Origin: Ilyonectria destructans
Lineage: Eukaryota > Ascomycota > Sordariomycetes > Hypocreales > Nectriaceae
Length of the DNA stretch: 64,000 nt
NCBI GenBank assembly: GCA_020740775.1
Contig: JAHEWK010000003.1
Coordinates: 3,348,001-3,412,000 of the forward strand
Direction of reading: 5' to 3'
Shown: positions 22,699 to 34,882 of the stretch, in pieces
Numbering within the stretch: position 1 is the stretch's first letter
How the letters are laid out: each line of letters opens with the position of its first letter
The notes under the pieces: model-generated
The model's input: the letters and a program-made list of their open reading frames with translations, nothing else
Database searches by the model: none
Told to the model about the DNA's origin: nothing
Position numbers and translations under genes: made by a program

Positions 22699-24900
22699 AC
22701 TGAAAATGGGGGACGATCGGTTGTTCAATCAAGCAGCCCTGGACAACTTCACCAATCCCCAGGCAATGCGGAGGGTAAGAATTCCGCAGTGTCACATCCT
22801 GACGCTTTTACGGAAACACCCGAAAACTCTCCATGATGATGATCCCAGATTAGCTGACGTTACGCACGTGTTGGCTGGTGGTTCCTATTCCGATCGGCTC
22901 ATCTGTACAGCTTACTGTGCGTCCATCATGTCGTTAAGCGCCCCGCCATTTCGTCGGACCTGCCATTACCTCGTTCGGCCAAGTTCAATTCCCTGCCGGC
23001 CGCCAGTTCTTTCATTACTTGCACACCCTCCAGGCTAGGAGGGTATCCTATATTCAAACCCAGCGGGCTATATCAGACTGGAGGCTGCAGCCCAGAAGCA
23101 TTTCGAATTTGCCGGTCCTCTGGTTTCATCTACTGCCACACAATTGACGGGTCTTGGCCGCCGTGGGTTCCAAACACCCTAAGACCCGGGGGCCTAGAGG
23201 ACCGAAGTCCGGCGACGAACCGAGCAGCATACGAAAACTCGAGGGACAAGCGCTCGTAAATCACTGGCGTATGGTCCACCAGACTCTTTTTTCCCTCGCT
23301 GCAAGCCACAGATCGCTTTCGCAATCGCGACCGCACCACACCGCCGCACGGATCTAATAAGCAACGTCCAGATCCCCAGCCTCTCCCGCTCCAGGGACTC
23401 CTCGAGGGAGGGCAGCGACCGAGTGGAGGAGCGGAGCAGGGATGTCTGCCGCGTGCATCTGCACCACAACCGAAGCGGAATTAGCACCAGAGGGTGATCA
23501 TGTACGCAGTCCGGAAGGCGAACGAGCCCTGGCAAAAGCCTATGTAAGCCCGTGATGCGGGCCAACAGGCAAAGAGGGATAAACGGCGGAGTGGCCTGGT
23601 CAGCAGAGGCAGAACTGTGACGCGCCGTGACTGCTCGCTGTTCCGCATCGAGGCCTTGTCCGCGCCGAGGGGGATGGATCCATCCCGGTGAGTCGATGAG
23701 GGAGCGAAGGACGTGAGGAGGCAAGGAAACGGCTTGGGTGATGCGGCGATGCGGCGGCGATGAAGTGATGAAGTGGTGAGGCGATGGGAGCGGAACCGTG
23801 CCGCCTGGCCCGTCTGGAATCCCGGGGTAAGCCTTGCGGAAGAAGCCTTCCTATCGTGTCCAACTCGAGCTTTGTGCGTGTGTGCATGTGCGTGCGTATG
23901 GAAACAGTCCCGTTGCAGAGTTGCAAACGTCTCACCGTGGATGGCAGGCTGTTTCTACGTCTCTGCACCTTGAAGCCATCACCCACCACCACGCCTCCGC
24001 TCGACCGCATGCCTGCTCCGCGCCCTAGACCCTTGCTGCTTTCCCGCTCCCTCCACCCCCGTGTCGAGCGAAACATCACGGACGGAGTCCGGGCGCTGAG
24101 CTCGGTGTGGTTGGGTGCATATACGCATTTGTCGCTCTGTCACCGCCGTCAGTCGAGAAACCCAGCGTCATCGAACCTGCATGTCTCACGGTTGCGAGGT
24201 ACGGCCATAGGCTCCGCATACCTATTCCCAACGCGTGCCAATGTGCATCGTCTTCCACGCCTTGGCGATCCCCATTCGGAGCTCCCGTCATCGGTCATCC
24301 ACTCGCACCAAAAAGAACATGCCATGAAAAGAAACCACGGGCCTTGGGGAGGTGTGATTGCGCTCGGAGGCTTTCTGCATCTGCCCTTTGTAGGCGTTGC
24401 CGATCTGTCATCGTGCTGACCCGTGCTGTGTAAGTACTCTGCAATCACCACCAACATTGCGTTACGCCCGGTGGGTACGGTGACAGCTCATGGCGCCCCG
24501 GCGGCTGGCTTGATCGGCCGCCGTTGTGACAAATTGCCATCAACTGCAATCAAGCATCGTAGCTCCTCTAGTAGTGGGGGCTCCCGTCCCGTGATGGAGA
24601 CGGTCCTTCGCCCGGTGGAGCAGACGAGACAACCGACGCACTATGGATGGCTGCACATACGCGCTCGTCTCGGTTACAGGACAGCGGCGGCGATCACTGG
24701 GCAATGCCATGCATGACGGATTGCGGTGTCATGCAGATCGGCCAATGGTTTTGAAGTGGCTGAGCGCGGGTCGTGATGGCGGGATAATGGGAGGGTGATT
24801 GTTGGTGGAGGATCTGGAACTCGCGGCAGTTTAAGCTGCCGCCTCTGTCACAGATTCCCATGTTGGCGTTGGGCCGGCGCAGCCCAATCGAGACCAAGGA

Positions 24901-26945
24901 CGGCTCGGAGATTTGTTGGGAAGTGTGTTCAATGCTCGCTCTGACTGATTTGCTGAGGGGGGTCGTGGTTTCATTTGCCGATTAGTGATGACCATGTCCA
25001 ATGATTATTAGTGTTGTATTTGTGTAAGATCTTAGTCGAACAAGACTGTCATGGGAGGGAATATTGCATGTAAAATAATCAGTTACATGGACAATCAAAC
25101 ACATATGCCGACGTCCTCAGAGAAGAACACCGTGGGTTCAAGACTTCTTGAGAGCTGCGGGGTTGTTTGTAGCTGAGATAGTACCATTGAGACGTACCCG
25201 AGCCAGACCTACCTTCTTGATTTACTAAACCGAACAGTATATAGTAATTACACTATGCCACGGCCTAGCTGCAACTCATTGTGACGAGTTAGAGGGCTTT
25301 CCGATTGTCAAGATTGCTCTTAGTTCGCTACGTTGAGAAAACGCGGCGAGTGACTGCCCAGCTTGTGGCAAGATGGCCAAAGCAGGACTTTCAACTAGAA
25401 ATCAGACGAGTAAAGCAACATCTTAGATTAGCCGTGCTACTCAACTCCTCTCTGGCCATTCAATTCGTTACCTCCAACGCGTAAATATCCCGATGCTGGA
25501 ACCTCTTGGACAATATTTCCGCTAGACTTTTCCGATGAGACCATGCAAGATATTATTTAGAAGAATGCCACCACTTCGAAGTTGATGATCCAAGATTGGA
25601 TAGAAATATCCCGTAGTTTTGCACTTGGAATTTAGTCTTGTTCCGCTATCTTGAGCCGGGAATATTGGGGAATGACGAGACGCCGAGTAAACTATTGGGA
25701 ACAACTTCGCTGTGGTACGAATGTAAGCGCCCCAAGAACACATATACCCCAAACAATGTATAGTTTACTGTAAAACACTTGTATGAACTAGGCTCGATCT
25801 TATCACATTGCTTACTATGACGCTCCTCGTGAGTTATAGAACAAGAGCTACCCTGTAGCAAAAAAAATTCGCAAAAGTCTTGCATCGGTCTACTGCCTGC
25901 CCTTAATAAACCTGAAAAGGCTCTTGTGATACTATTTGTTCTTGATTTTATCCCTTTGCAAAATGTGACTGCTTCTAAGGTTGGAAGAAACATGGGTGTC
26001 GTTGGGTATAGATAATGGCACTGGGAAACTTGAATTATCCAAATCCTAACTATATACGAGAAAGCCGTTTTTTGGCAGTAAAAACTTCTCACTATAACAT
26101 TAGAAATTGCCACCAGCGTGTGCCGGCTATTACCCATACTTGATCTAACTAAGTCCACTGCATCCTTAATATCTGTTTCTCGTGGCGTCATGAAGCTCCT
26201 ATGTTTGGTTTCAAAGTGTTTCGACTGAGGATTTAACAACTATGAACCTGCTTATCCCAGCTGATGACGTGACTCAACTTTAAGTTTATGGAATAGAGTG
26301 TCAATTACATCGAGCTATGGGATTGTGGTTTCGTAAAAGAGGTGGTGACGTAGAATGGTAATGGGGCAAACTTGCGACAAGCACGAACTTGACTTTAATA
26401 TCCATGATGCCCAGAGTTTCGAAGCCTTCTCTATCTTCCGAGATGAAATAAACTAGCATTTGTGAAGGTAAGTAGCTACTTCTCGTAATTTTCTATGAAG
26501 TTTATTGTGATAATTTGGACAAGACTCGTGTGCATTCAGCCGTGCTCATCCCCAAACTATGTTCGTCTTTCTGGGCAAGGGGCTTTTTGACATTGGGTTG
26601 AATGTATACGGCAACTGTATAAACAACAGAGGAGTGCTAGCTCTGATCTGCAGCGAGGAATAGACTTTCGAAGGCGGATCCCAAGTCGAAGACGACTACA
26701 GTTGCTCAGTCTCAACTATGTCCTCTATAGATATGTAGGTACGGATATTTGGGTTCACTTTATAACCTGCGCATTTAACAAATCAATATCCTCAGGTATC
26801 CAACTCTTGACGCAATCTAGGTTCGCAAGTTTTTCGGAACACTTCGAACGTGGTCGATTTCACCACTTACGGGGGTTTGGCCAGAACGCGCTGTACCAGG
26901 TCATCTCGCTCAAATAGACGTGCCAAAGAGTGTCTATTATTGCAA
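24901..26945. other. AT-rich gene-free stretch, possible decayed repeat
   Basis: Base composition shifts to clearly AT-rich with frequent TA steps compared with both flanks. A 197-codon minus-strand frame at 25646-26239 has no recognisable domain. A C-to-T-mutated old repeat is one explanation; an ordinary AT-rich intergenic region is the other. No terminal repeats or transposase motifs are visible. Confidence 0.4.
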
Positions 26946-27815
26946 TCAAGGCCAAACCTCAGTGGTTACCCAGGAGCTCTCAACCAACTTGTGGTTCCAC
27001 CTCTGCGCAATCTCCGGATTCGATAAGTCTACCTGATCCACCTCTTCTGGTACAATCACTACCACTCGGAAATTTTCTCTCGCAATATTGTCATGGAGAT
27101 CCTCTACCGTGTGGCCCAATCCCAGTCCCGGCGCCGGTTCCTCGCTCAACGGCGCTCCCGGGGGAGGGTTTCGGAATGATCCTCGCATCCCAGGACTGAG
27201 GTTGCCGAAATGCGCTGTCAGCTCACGTTCCCAGTTCCAATCGGCGGCGTCGTCACTGCCAGCGAGGCGCATATGGTGCTGGATGATTGTCTTCACTGGC
27301 TCTGCAGCCTCGGAGTCGATGTCTGGGCCAAGAACGTAGGCATGTCCACGTATGCGCCACTGAGTGCGGGACGGGACAGCCCAAAACACGGCTTCGACGG
27401 GGCCACCACCACCAGTCTGAGGCGTGAGCGGTGATGCAGCTGAAGCGCCGGATTCAGAGAGTTCAGCTGTCTTCTGCATACGTGCGTCGTTTGTGATAGT
27501 TAGGAGATCGCTCTCATACGCGGAGGGATTTAGCGGCGCTGGATTCTTGGGGTTGGGAGCTAACGAGGCCCACAGGCCACGGAAAACGACAGTTCGAGAC
27601 CGAGGAGTGATCTGAGGTGCGCCTCCCGAGGAAGATGGAGGCTCATAATGCAGCGTGCTAAAGGAGCATGTAGGGAGGCCCATGGCTTGAATATGTTCGA
27701 GGAACAGGCCCCGCCATGGAGCGGGTGACGCGGCAGGATTCTCGGCTGCCATCGTGTGATGAAGATGGCGAAATATGAGCTGCGTACGTTGTATCGGGAT
27801 AGTGGAAGGCCTCAT
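26946..27815 (-). CDS. FMN-binding protein of the Alr4036/PNPOx-like family
   Basis: An intronless frame of 289 residues. A second in-frame ATG at 27752 begins MAAENPAASPAPWRGLFLEH and may be the true start for a 268-residue protein. The longer form adds 21 residues rich in Arg, Thr and His that could act as a mitochondrial presequence. Family signs: PWRGLFLEHIQ at the start, PRSRTVVFRGLWASL, a Ser/Asp block SDLLTITNDARMQK, then VEAVFWAVPSRTQWRIRGHA and a C-terminal FRVVVIVPEEVDQVDLS. These follow the order of the fungal Alr4036-type flavin-binding domain related to pyridoxamine-phosphate oxidase. The substrate is not known for the family. No partner gene lies nearby: both flanks are gene-free for 3 kb or more. 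Confidence 0.85.
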   Translation of the reverse strand: MRPSTIPIQRTQLIFRHLHHTMAAENPAASPAPWRGLFLEHIQAMGLPTCSFSTLHYEPPSSSGGAPQITPRSRTVVFRGLWASLAPNPKNPAPLNPSAYESDLLTITNDARMQKTAELSESGASAASPLTPQTGGGGPVEAVFWAVPSRTQWRIRGHAYVLGPDIDSEAAEPVKTIIQHHMRLAGSDDAADWNWERELTAHFGNLSPGMRGSFRNPPPGAPLSEEPAPGLGLGHTVEDLHDNIARENFRVVVIVPEEVDQVDLSNPEIAQRWNHKLVESSWVTTEVWP

Positions 27816-30800
27816 GGATGTTACAAAATGCGAGCTTAGATCTTGAGGACGATGACTCTAAGTTGTGTGTAGTTGCAGCGAGCTTGGATGACGTTGGAGG
27901 TGGTGACGTTTGACCCCACTTGTGAGAGGCTCGAGTTCCTCGGATAAGGGTAACCAACCCAAGGAATAACTTACGTTTCATTATGTTACTAAAAATGGCA
28001 ACATCTTCAATTAAGTTATCGTCAATCAAGAGGGAAGTCAGTGCTGATCTGATAGTAGTCGTAATCCATCATCAATGCGCATTCACTTTCTCGCAGATCC
28101 ATGGTGTGGCGGTGCTCACGGGGCGTTTTGGCGTTGATTTTAACCTTCGTATTCTCGTCATGTACGTGGTCATGTATCTATACCAGCCCGCACACGCATG
28201 ACTCTTGTAAATGTAATCAAGCCCGACTAAATGTGAAGCTACGTTCGTTCCTTTTTGATCTGCTTGCCTCTAAGCTCTAGCGGTGAAGCCAAAGCCCGGG
28301 TCACTTTGCAAATGCAACACTCCTTACCACGTACGGTAGTCATGTCCGTAAGAGACGGGAGGAAATCAATAGTGAGCCGCCGCGAAGCCCTGGGAGGGAT
28401 GGACGCGTGCGCCTTGTTGGGCTATCGTGTCACTCGACGCGGCCAGTAGCCCTTACCCAGGCCGGTGTCGTCTCCTGGAACATTCATTGGCCACGAACCA
28501 GGTCCTGGGGTCCTGAGGGGAAGCCGATAGGAGGCCCAGGCCTACGGGTTGGGGCGAGAGCTAGCTTGAAAAGCGGATAGCTCGTCAGGCTGGGCTGAGA
28601 GTGACTGCCGGCGAGCATCGACGAGAGGACAGATGTGAGATTAGATGGCGTCGTCGATCAACGGAAAAACATGAGGCAAACCACATTCATTGGGCTTTGC
28701 TTCACACATGCCTCGTAATTTCAGCACCAATTACAGCCCGGTGCCTCACTAGCATGAGTCTCGTCCCGCGCCTCTCCGCAGTGACCCGGGGACCTGTCTT
28801 GGATTCGAAGCGCCACCCGTTTGACTCAGACTGGAACTAGCCCAAGATGTCTCGAGATCCGGGGGATGTTGCCACATGGTGAGGCGAGTTTGAGTTCAGG
28901 TCTGGTTCTGGTCTGGAAGAAGTGTGCCAATGCCTCGGACCTCTTCGCGGAGAATTGTTGTCGCTAAAGAGGGCTGTCATGGAGAGGAGTTGTAGTGAGC
29001 TACTGAGGCATGGGTTTGTCACCCGGTGTCGCTTACGTACCGAGCTCCGAAGAAACTCGGGGTGGTGGATGGATGGGGCTTAATGGGATTGTAGGGCTGG
29101 CTGTGGGATACATAGATTCAATCGCTAGGGCCAATGGCTTCACAGACATTCGTTTAAATGGCGGAGTGGCGGCTGGGAGTAAGGCTGAAGGGATTACCGG
29201 TACGACATTTTCCGCAACATGGCGGTTTCACGATTCAATCGCCAAAGCCCGGATCAGCATCACCGTGTGCTGTTGTTCTCCCTTCCCTCTCTCGGCCGCG
29301 CCCAACGCTGGTTTTCGTCGTCGAGGCCGTCGTCTTCGCTGGCTAGTCTAGGCCGGGGGCGGCGCCTCGGTGGAGCCACCGGCCCAGCCGTGGCTTGCTC
29401 GCGGCCAGCCACGGGAGTGGTTTTTCCAAGGATGAAGAATGATGACATTCATTGGGAGTGGTTCGCCGGAGCCGGAGGCGGCACTTGCTGGAGTGCTGGA
29501 CGTTACACTCGAGTCATCAGGCTCCGGGGGCTACGGGATAGGGGGAGGCCTCTTTTGCTATTCATCTCGGCCATCCCACTATCTATCCCGTTTTCACGGT
29601 AGTACCTCAGTCGAACATATCACTTTGGGAGCGCCGATTGAGGGTGAGTGGGATAATCCTTGGGATCGAAATAGAGTCCATACGAGAAATGACGATAGTC
29701 CGCGTACTTGTGAGGCAGGGTTGTACAATTACCGTTGGAGTGGTCGGCTTGGCAGCGCGGCGGTGTATTTTTCGGGACGCCCAAGGACCCAGTGGCCCAC
29801 TGCGAAGTGGCGGCCGTAGCGCCCATGGCCCGGGACAAGAGCCTACGTAGCACGGCAGTGGCCTACCGAAGCACAGGGAGCCCTGGGGAGGGCCCACGGT
29901 AGCTACGACGGGAGTGCCAGCGCCTTGACGGCCAGGTTCCGTAGCCATGACAAGCGGAGAAGAGGTTTTTTCTCGAATTGCGGTGTTTTCTGTTTAAATG
30001 GTGTATGGCCAAAGTCGTGTAGATGCCATTGTCGGATAAGTACGCATAGAACTAGTGTCTTTTCGTCCGATGCTTCTGGTCCTGGCCGACGCTAACACGC
30101 ACCTTGAGTTCCGCTGGGTGCCCCGAGAAGCTCCTGGCCTCCTCGCTGCCCTGAATCCGAATGCCGCTACTCCGTGTATTCCGTCCCCTACGGCCTACCT
30201 ACGACTAGTAGAGGAGGTACTAAACCCAAACGCTCGCTGGGCGCACTGCGGTACTGTGCCACTGGGCTAGGTGCCTTGGTCACTGCCCACTGGACTGGGG
30301 GCATGGAATCCGCGCTCCGCCCCCGCCTTTTCGGGGTCTTCTCAGTAAAGTTCCCACCCCTCCGTCTCCAATTCCCTTTTCTTTTCCGGGTTTCTTCACT
30401 GTTCAAGGCTGCCTTATTCCCACCGACAGCCCGCCGTTCTGCGCGTTGCCGTCCATGCTGTCGCGGGTACAGAAATAACCTGTCATCTATTACGCAGCTA
30501 TTACGCACCTCTTTTACCCTCCGCTGGCGTTCTGCCCGACTCCGCCCGTCCTCCCGCGTCCCGTCTCCATCTTGGCCATCTCCGTCGTTATTCCCAGCGC
30601 CCAGCGCCCAAAGCCCAAAGCCGAAACAACCGATACGCCCGCGCGCCCCTTGTGTTCCCCCCCCGTTTGCGTCTTTGCGTCCACTGTTCTGTTCCCGCTC
30701 ACTGCGCACCAGCGCTTCCCGTCACTTTATTCCCGGCTGGCGACACCACAGCAGCGCGTGCGCGTGTGCACCAGAGCCAGAGCCTCAATTCGTTGGTTTT

Positions 30801-30902
30801 GCTGGTAGAGCTAGATCGCGGCCCGGGATTACGCAGGAATTACTCGCCATCTCCTCGGGTCTGGAGACGGCGAATGTAGTGGCTGCACAAGCACCCGGCT
30901 CG
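27816..30902. other. Gene-free stretch before the Zn2Cys6 regulator
   Basis: No gene is supported. The right part (about 30170-30902) stays open in the frame of the downstream transcription factor and is pyrimidine-rich, which fits a long promoter and 5-prime leader. GC-rich imperfect inverted repeats occur around 29790-29910. Confidence 0.4.
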
Positions 30903-33394
30903 ATGGACCTGTCTCAGCGCCCCAATCCGCACCACGCGCATCAGCAGCCCCAGCACCAGCTACAGCACCAACAGCTCCAGCATCAACATCAGCACCAACA
31001 CCAGCACCATCAACACCCGCCGCAGCACCAGTCGCATCAGCTCGCGCACCACGCCCACCATGCGTCGCCCTTCAGCACTGCACGCGGCGCCTCTTCGCAT
31101 TCAACCGCTGGCGGCCCTGCGCTGACGCCGGGTTCCGCATCATCCACCTCCGTCGTCACCTCCCCCACTTCCGTCTCCCACCAGCTGCCTTCAGCTTCCC
31201 GAAATGCTTCAAGCTCTCGCCATCATCAGCCGAGCGACTATCAGCAGGACAGCGACGACCCGGATGATACTAAGCCTCTCAATGGCGATGAGCCCCCCAA
31301 GAAGAAGCAGAAGCGCAACAAACCCACGCTGTCGTGCCATGAGTGCGTGGAGCGCAAGACCAAGGTGCGTAGTTCATTCCCGACGACATGCATCCCTCTA
31401 TCCCCGTCTTGTATTCCTGGTTATCTCGGTTGAGATGTGCCCACTTCTGCCACCCCAGATCTCAACAATAACCTGTCACAATCCTCTATTCTCATTGGCC
31501 AATGGCCCATGCATATCTCTCGTATTCATCTCCTTGATCTTGATAATGTCGCAGCTGGATGTTCTTACCAAATCACTAACGACCGCCAATAGTGCGATAG
31601 AGGCCGACCACACTGCCTTGCTTGTAAGAACACTCGCTATCTTCCCCTCTTTCGACTTGTGGTACTAACTCTCACCAGGTATAAAACGTCAAACTGAATG
31701 CAGATATGCTCATGTCGCAAATCTCCTCGAGTATGCTGTCTCCCGACTGCTTGCCGTCGCTTAATGCTAACCACTAAGTAGGGAGACGACTCGGTCAGCG
31801 GCCAATGGTCGACGGATGACCAAAGCTCCCAAGAAGAAGGCTGATTCTAGTGGCAAGTCGCCAATTCCCAATATCGCCGATCGAGGCATCTCCAATGATC
31901 CGGGGGCCACATCTAGAGGAGCTGTCGCCCTCTCCATCGGCCTTCTCTCCAACGTTCCCTACTCGTTACCCACCGCCAGCAATGTCTTTGGAATTGGATC
32001 GGAGCACCCCTTTGCAAATTACTGGACCTGCGAGGGAGGCTTACCCGAGGTCATCTCCGTCCTCCCGGAAAAGATCCAGGCCGACATCCTGCTGAGCCGC
32101 TACTTCGAGTGTGTCGACCCCGTTTATCCCATGATTCATCGACAAACCTTTTACGCGGACTATGAGCACTTTTGGCAAATGGGGCAGCCAGAGAAGAATG
32201 AGGTGGACGCGTCGTTCATCGCCATGATCTTTGTAATGCTGGCTCTTGGCACTCAGTTCGTGACAACGTCAACATCACCCCGGGAGCGAAAGCAGACGGC
32301 CGAGTTCTACGCATCGGCCAGCAACCAAGCCTTACGGGTATCATCCTATCTAAGCAGTGCCTCATTGCGCTCAATCCAGGCCATGGTGCTCATGACATAT
32401 TTCCTCATCAACGACAACCACGCATCAGATGGATGGGCGTTTGCGGGCATCCTGATTCGGCAGGCCTATGCCATGGGCCTCCATCGAGACCCAAATATCG
32501 GTGAGTATTGCCCTGTGAAAGCCCAAAACGCGTAATCTAACTCTGCCCAGTAACACCCAATGCTAGTCTCTTTGAGAAACAGCAACGGAGGAAACTCTGG
32601 CAGGCCGTCTTGCTTCAGGATACATTTCTGACAGTACTCCTGTCTCTACCACCCTCAGCAACACACACCGATGTGTCTGTCGAGGACCTGTTGGATGATG
32701 GCTCCTCGATTGCTAATAGCGACCCTACGGACACGGCATATATTCGAGGCTCTTGGACGCTCGCCAACCTGGTTCAGGAGACAATCTGCTCCCCCAGGTC
32801 ATTAGACGTGCCCATCTGCACTACCGCAAGGCACAAATCGAAATTGATTGCCGACTTCCGAGCTGTGTATCGATCGTTTCCGGACGTGTTCAGATCATGG
32901 GATCCGGATAGTATCACTGCACTGTCCAAGACAAACAAGCGGGTGGTTCGGCAGACGTTGTTCCTAACGAGCAACTACTTCCACAACTTGATGTTGGTTC
33001 ACGCCTCCGAAAGCCCCGATGTTCCAGTCAACATCCGGGGCACGCTCGAAGCGGCACACGACGCCATCAGCGCATTCTTCTTATTGTTTGCACTCCTCGA
33101 GATAGAGGCTCGCGTTTGGTGGGTCTTTAACCATCGGGCGTTTTTGGAGGCGTTGTGCATCGGAAATGTTCTTCGTGAGGCGTCTCGGGAGCCCGGCGGT
33201 TCAGAGGCCATGGCGAGGGATCCGCTGCTTGTGAGGGCGAAAGCTGATATTAGTAAGTGGACTTGGTTAACTGCAGCCAGCGAGAACCTGCTAACATGGC
33301 AATAGCGAGGATGATTCAGATCATGCAGGTCATGGGCGAAGACTCCGATGTGGCCCGGACCCGAGTACAGGTACTGAGCGAGTTTCTTGTGTGA
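30903..33394 (+). CDS. Zn2Cys6 fungal transcription factor, His/Gln-rich N-terminus
   Basis: Six exons (30903-31364, 31593-31623, 31679-31730, 31782-32500, 32551-33252, 33306-33394) give 684 residues. The start at MDLSQRPNPHHAH is chosen as the last in-frame ATG before the His/Gln tract, although the frame stays open upstream. Residues about 8-60 are mostly His and Gln. A basic segment KKKQKRNK precedes the zinc cluster with cysteines 145, 148, 155, 162, 165 and 172 (CX2CX6CX6CX2CX6C). Two tiny exons of 31 and 52 nt encode most of the cluster. The middle domain is the fungal-specific transcription factor region, with YFECVDPVYPMIHRQTF, MVLMTYFLINDNHASDGWAF and AYAMGLHRDPN. Family knowledge: nuclear, sequence-specific DNA binding. 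The target pathway is not evident and no biosynthetic cluster lies around it. Confidence 0.9.
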
Positions 33395-34882
33395 CTCGAG
33401 GATGAGTTCACAGGCAACGAATAAATGAAGCACGCGTGGGAACAATTTTGTTGATGTTTGGATTGCATGACGGATAGCATGGCGCTCTGCATGGGATCGA
33501 GTTGAGAAGGTTCGACTGAAGACGGGAAGTTTCACCATGTGTGATGCAAACAGGGGGTTGTGGATCATGTTAGTTGGATATACCTACGGTACATTTGGAT
33601 CATTTCTCAACGATGCGAACGAGCGGAATATTCATGAGCCACGTTTTGGACCCCTGCAACGACCAGTTCTACGAATGCACTTACAAGGTGGTTCCACCAC
33701 GCTTTACGCAGCAAACCTTACGCAGCAAGCCTTACGTACGATTTAGTCGACAGCGAGCCCAGGGACCAGATTACAGCGCGTCCAACCGTAAGCCAGCCGC
33801 AAGCCGACAGAAAGTGGAGAGAAGGTGGAGAGAAGGGTTCTTGGCAGGATGTTCATCTGGTGTTGCAAAAGGGAAGGGTCCGGCAGGAGATGCCGAAGGC
33901 GCCCGGCCCCACATGCGGGCCTTGCTCGCAATGGAGGCGACCGGGGCACGGGCGGACCAAACAAGCGCTGGCTGCCGGGGCAAGTTATTGGAGGACAAGA
34001 ACAAGCGTGACGGGGGCTGAGCGAGGGACTCGTCAGCTCGTCGGCGCTGATTGGCCGGCGACGGCGATGGACCACAACCAGCCGCGATGAGTGGGTTGAT
34101 GAAGTCGATTGATTGCGCAGCCTGACCCGCTTCCCACGCGGAGACGTCGACGAGAGACGAAGAAGACTTGCTCTCTGGCGGACGGAACATATGTACAACG
34201 GCCAGACCGACCGGGGCCTTGCGCCATAACGCACCAGCGCCATGACGCCAGCAGCCCGGATCGCTTGCGCCGCTGCGGAGTACCGCGTACGTCCTGTACG
34301 AATATAGGCGATGACGACGAGGGCGAAGGGTTCAATTTCCCCGAGTTTCTGGGTTTTTGCGCCTTACCTCATAGCCTCATGGCCCCATGCCTGTTTGATC
34401 TTCCCGTTCCTGGCGTCTTTGCAGCTGGTGCCGGCCCAGTTGCGCCTAGTTGCGTCCATTGTGTCCCCCAGACGCCTTGGTTGCTTGGGTGTGTTCGTGA
34501 TCCCCCCAAGGGCCCACAGTGCCTACGTACCTGTCCCTAGGCACCGCGCGTCCCTCGCACCCTCTCACAGTCTTATCGGCCTCGCCTCTGCCCCAGTCCT
34601 AGTCGCAGTTCCAGCTCCCGCCGACTGCGCTTTGCATTGCCCAGCGCCTTTTTACCAGGCTCCCTTCATTTGTACCCTTTCCCGCCTGACATTCACGGCA
34701 TTCCTTCCTTTTCTCTCTTTCTTTTCCTCGTATACACACACCTTTTTAGCCATCTGCCTGGACAAAAGTATACGTGGATCCTCGATCCTCAACCACAGCT
34801 GCCTACGCCCCTCGGCTGTGAGGCACATCGTGACATTCGACGTTTTAACGCAAAAAGCCGAGTTCTGGTGGCCTAGCCCAAC
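33395..34882. other. Intergenic region between regulator and membrane protein gene
   Basis: No gene is supported; the minus-strand frames near 33743-34243 are Arg/Pro/Ser-rich and random-looking. A 16-base direct repeat headed TTACGCAGCAA lies near 33705-33735. The stretch 34660-34760 is strongly pyrimidine-rich and fits a leader for the gene starting at 34883. Confidence 0.4.

Larger units (their letters stand above)
16801..24900. other. Long gene-free stretch, moderate GC
   Basis: I find no frame with recognisable domains, no chain of short exons with good splice sites and no tRNA or rRNA. Open frames of up to about 310 codons (18997-19938) have Cys/His/Arg-rich random-looking composition. 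Features noted inside are small repeats and a hairpin cluster. A long non-coding transcript or lineage-specific short genes cannot be excluded. Confidence 0.4.

Noticed and set aside
22980..23010. GTTCAATTCC word resembling a tRNA T arm
   Set aside because: No cloverleaf can be drawn from the 70 bases upstream.
25646..26239. Minus-strand open frame of 197 codons in the AT-rich segment
   Set aside because: No recognisable motif and no supporting exons; it may be chance or a relic of an old repeat.
33743..34243. Minus-strand frames of 139-166 codons
   Set aside because: Arg/Pro/Ser-rich random-looking translation in two overlapping frames; typical of GC-rich promoter DNA.
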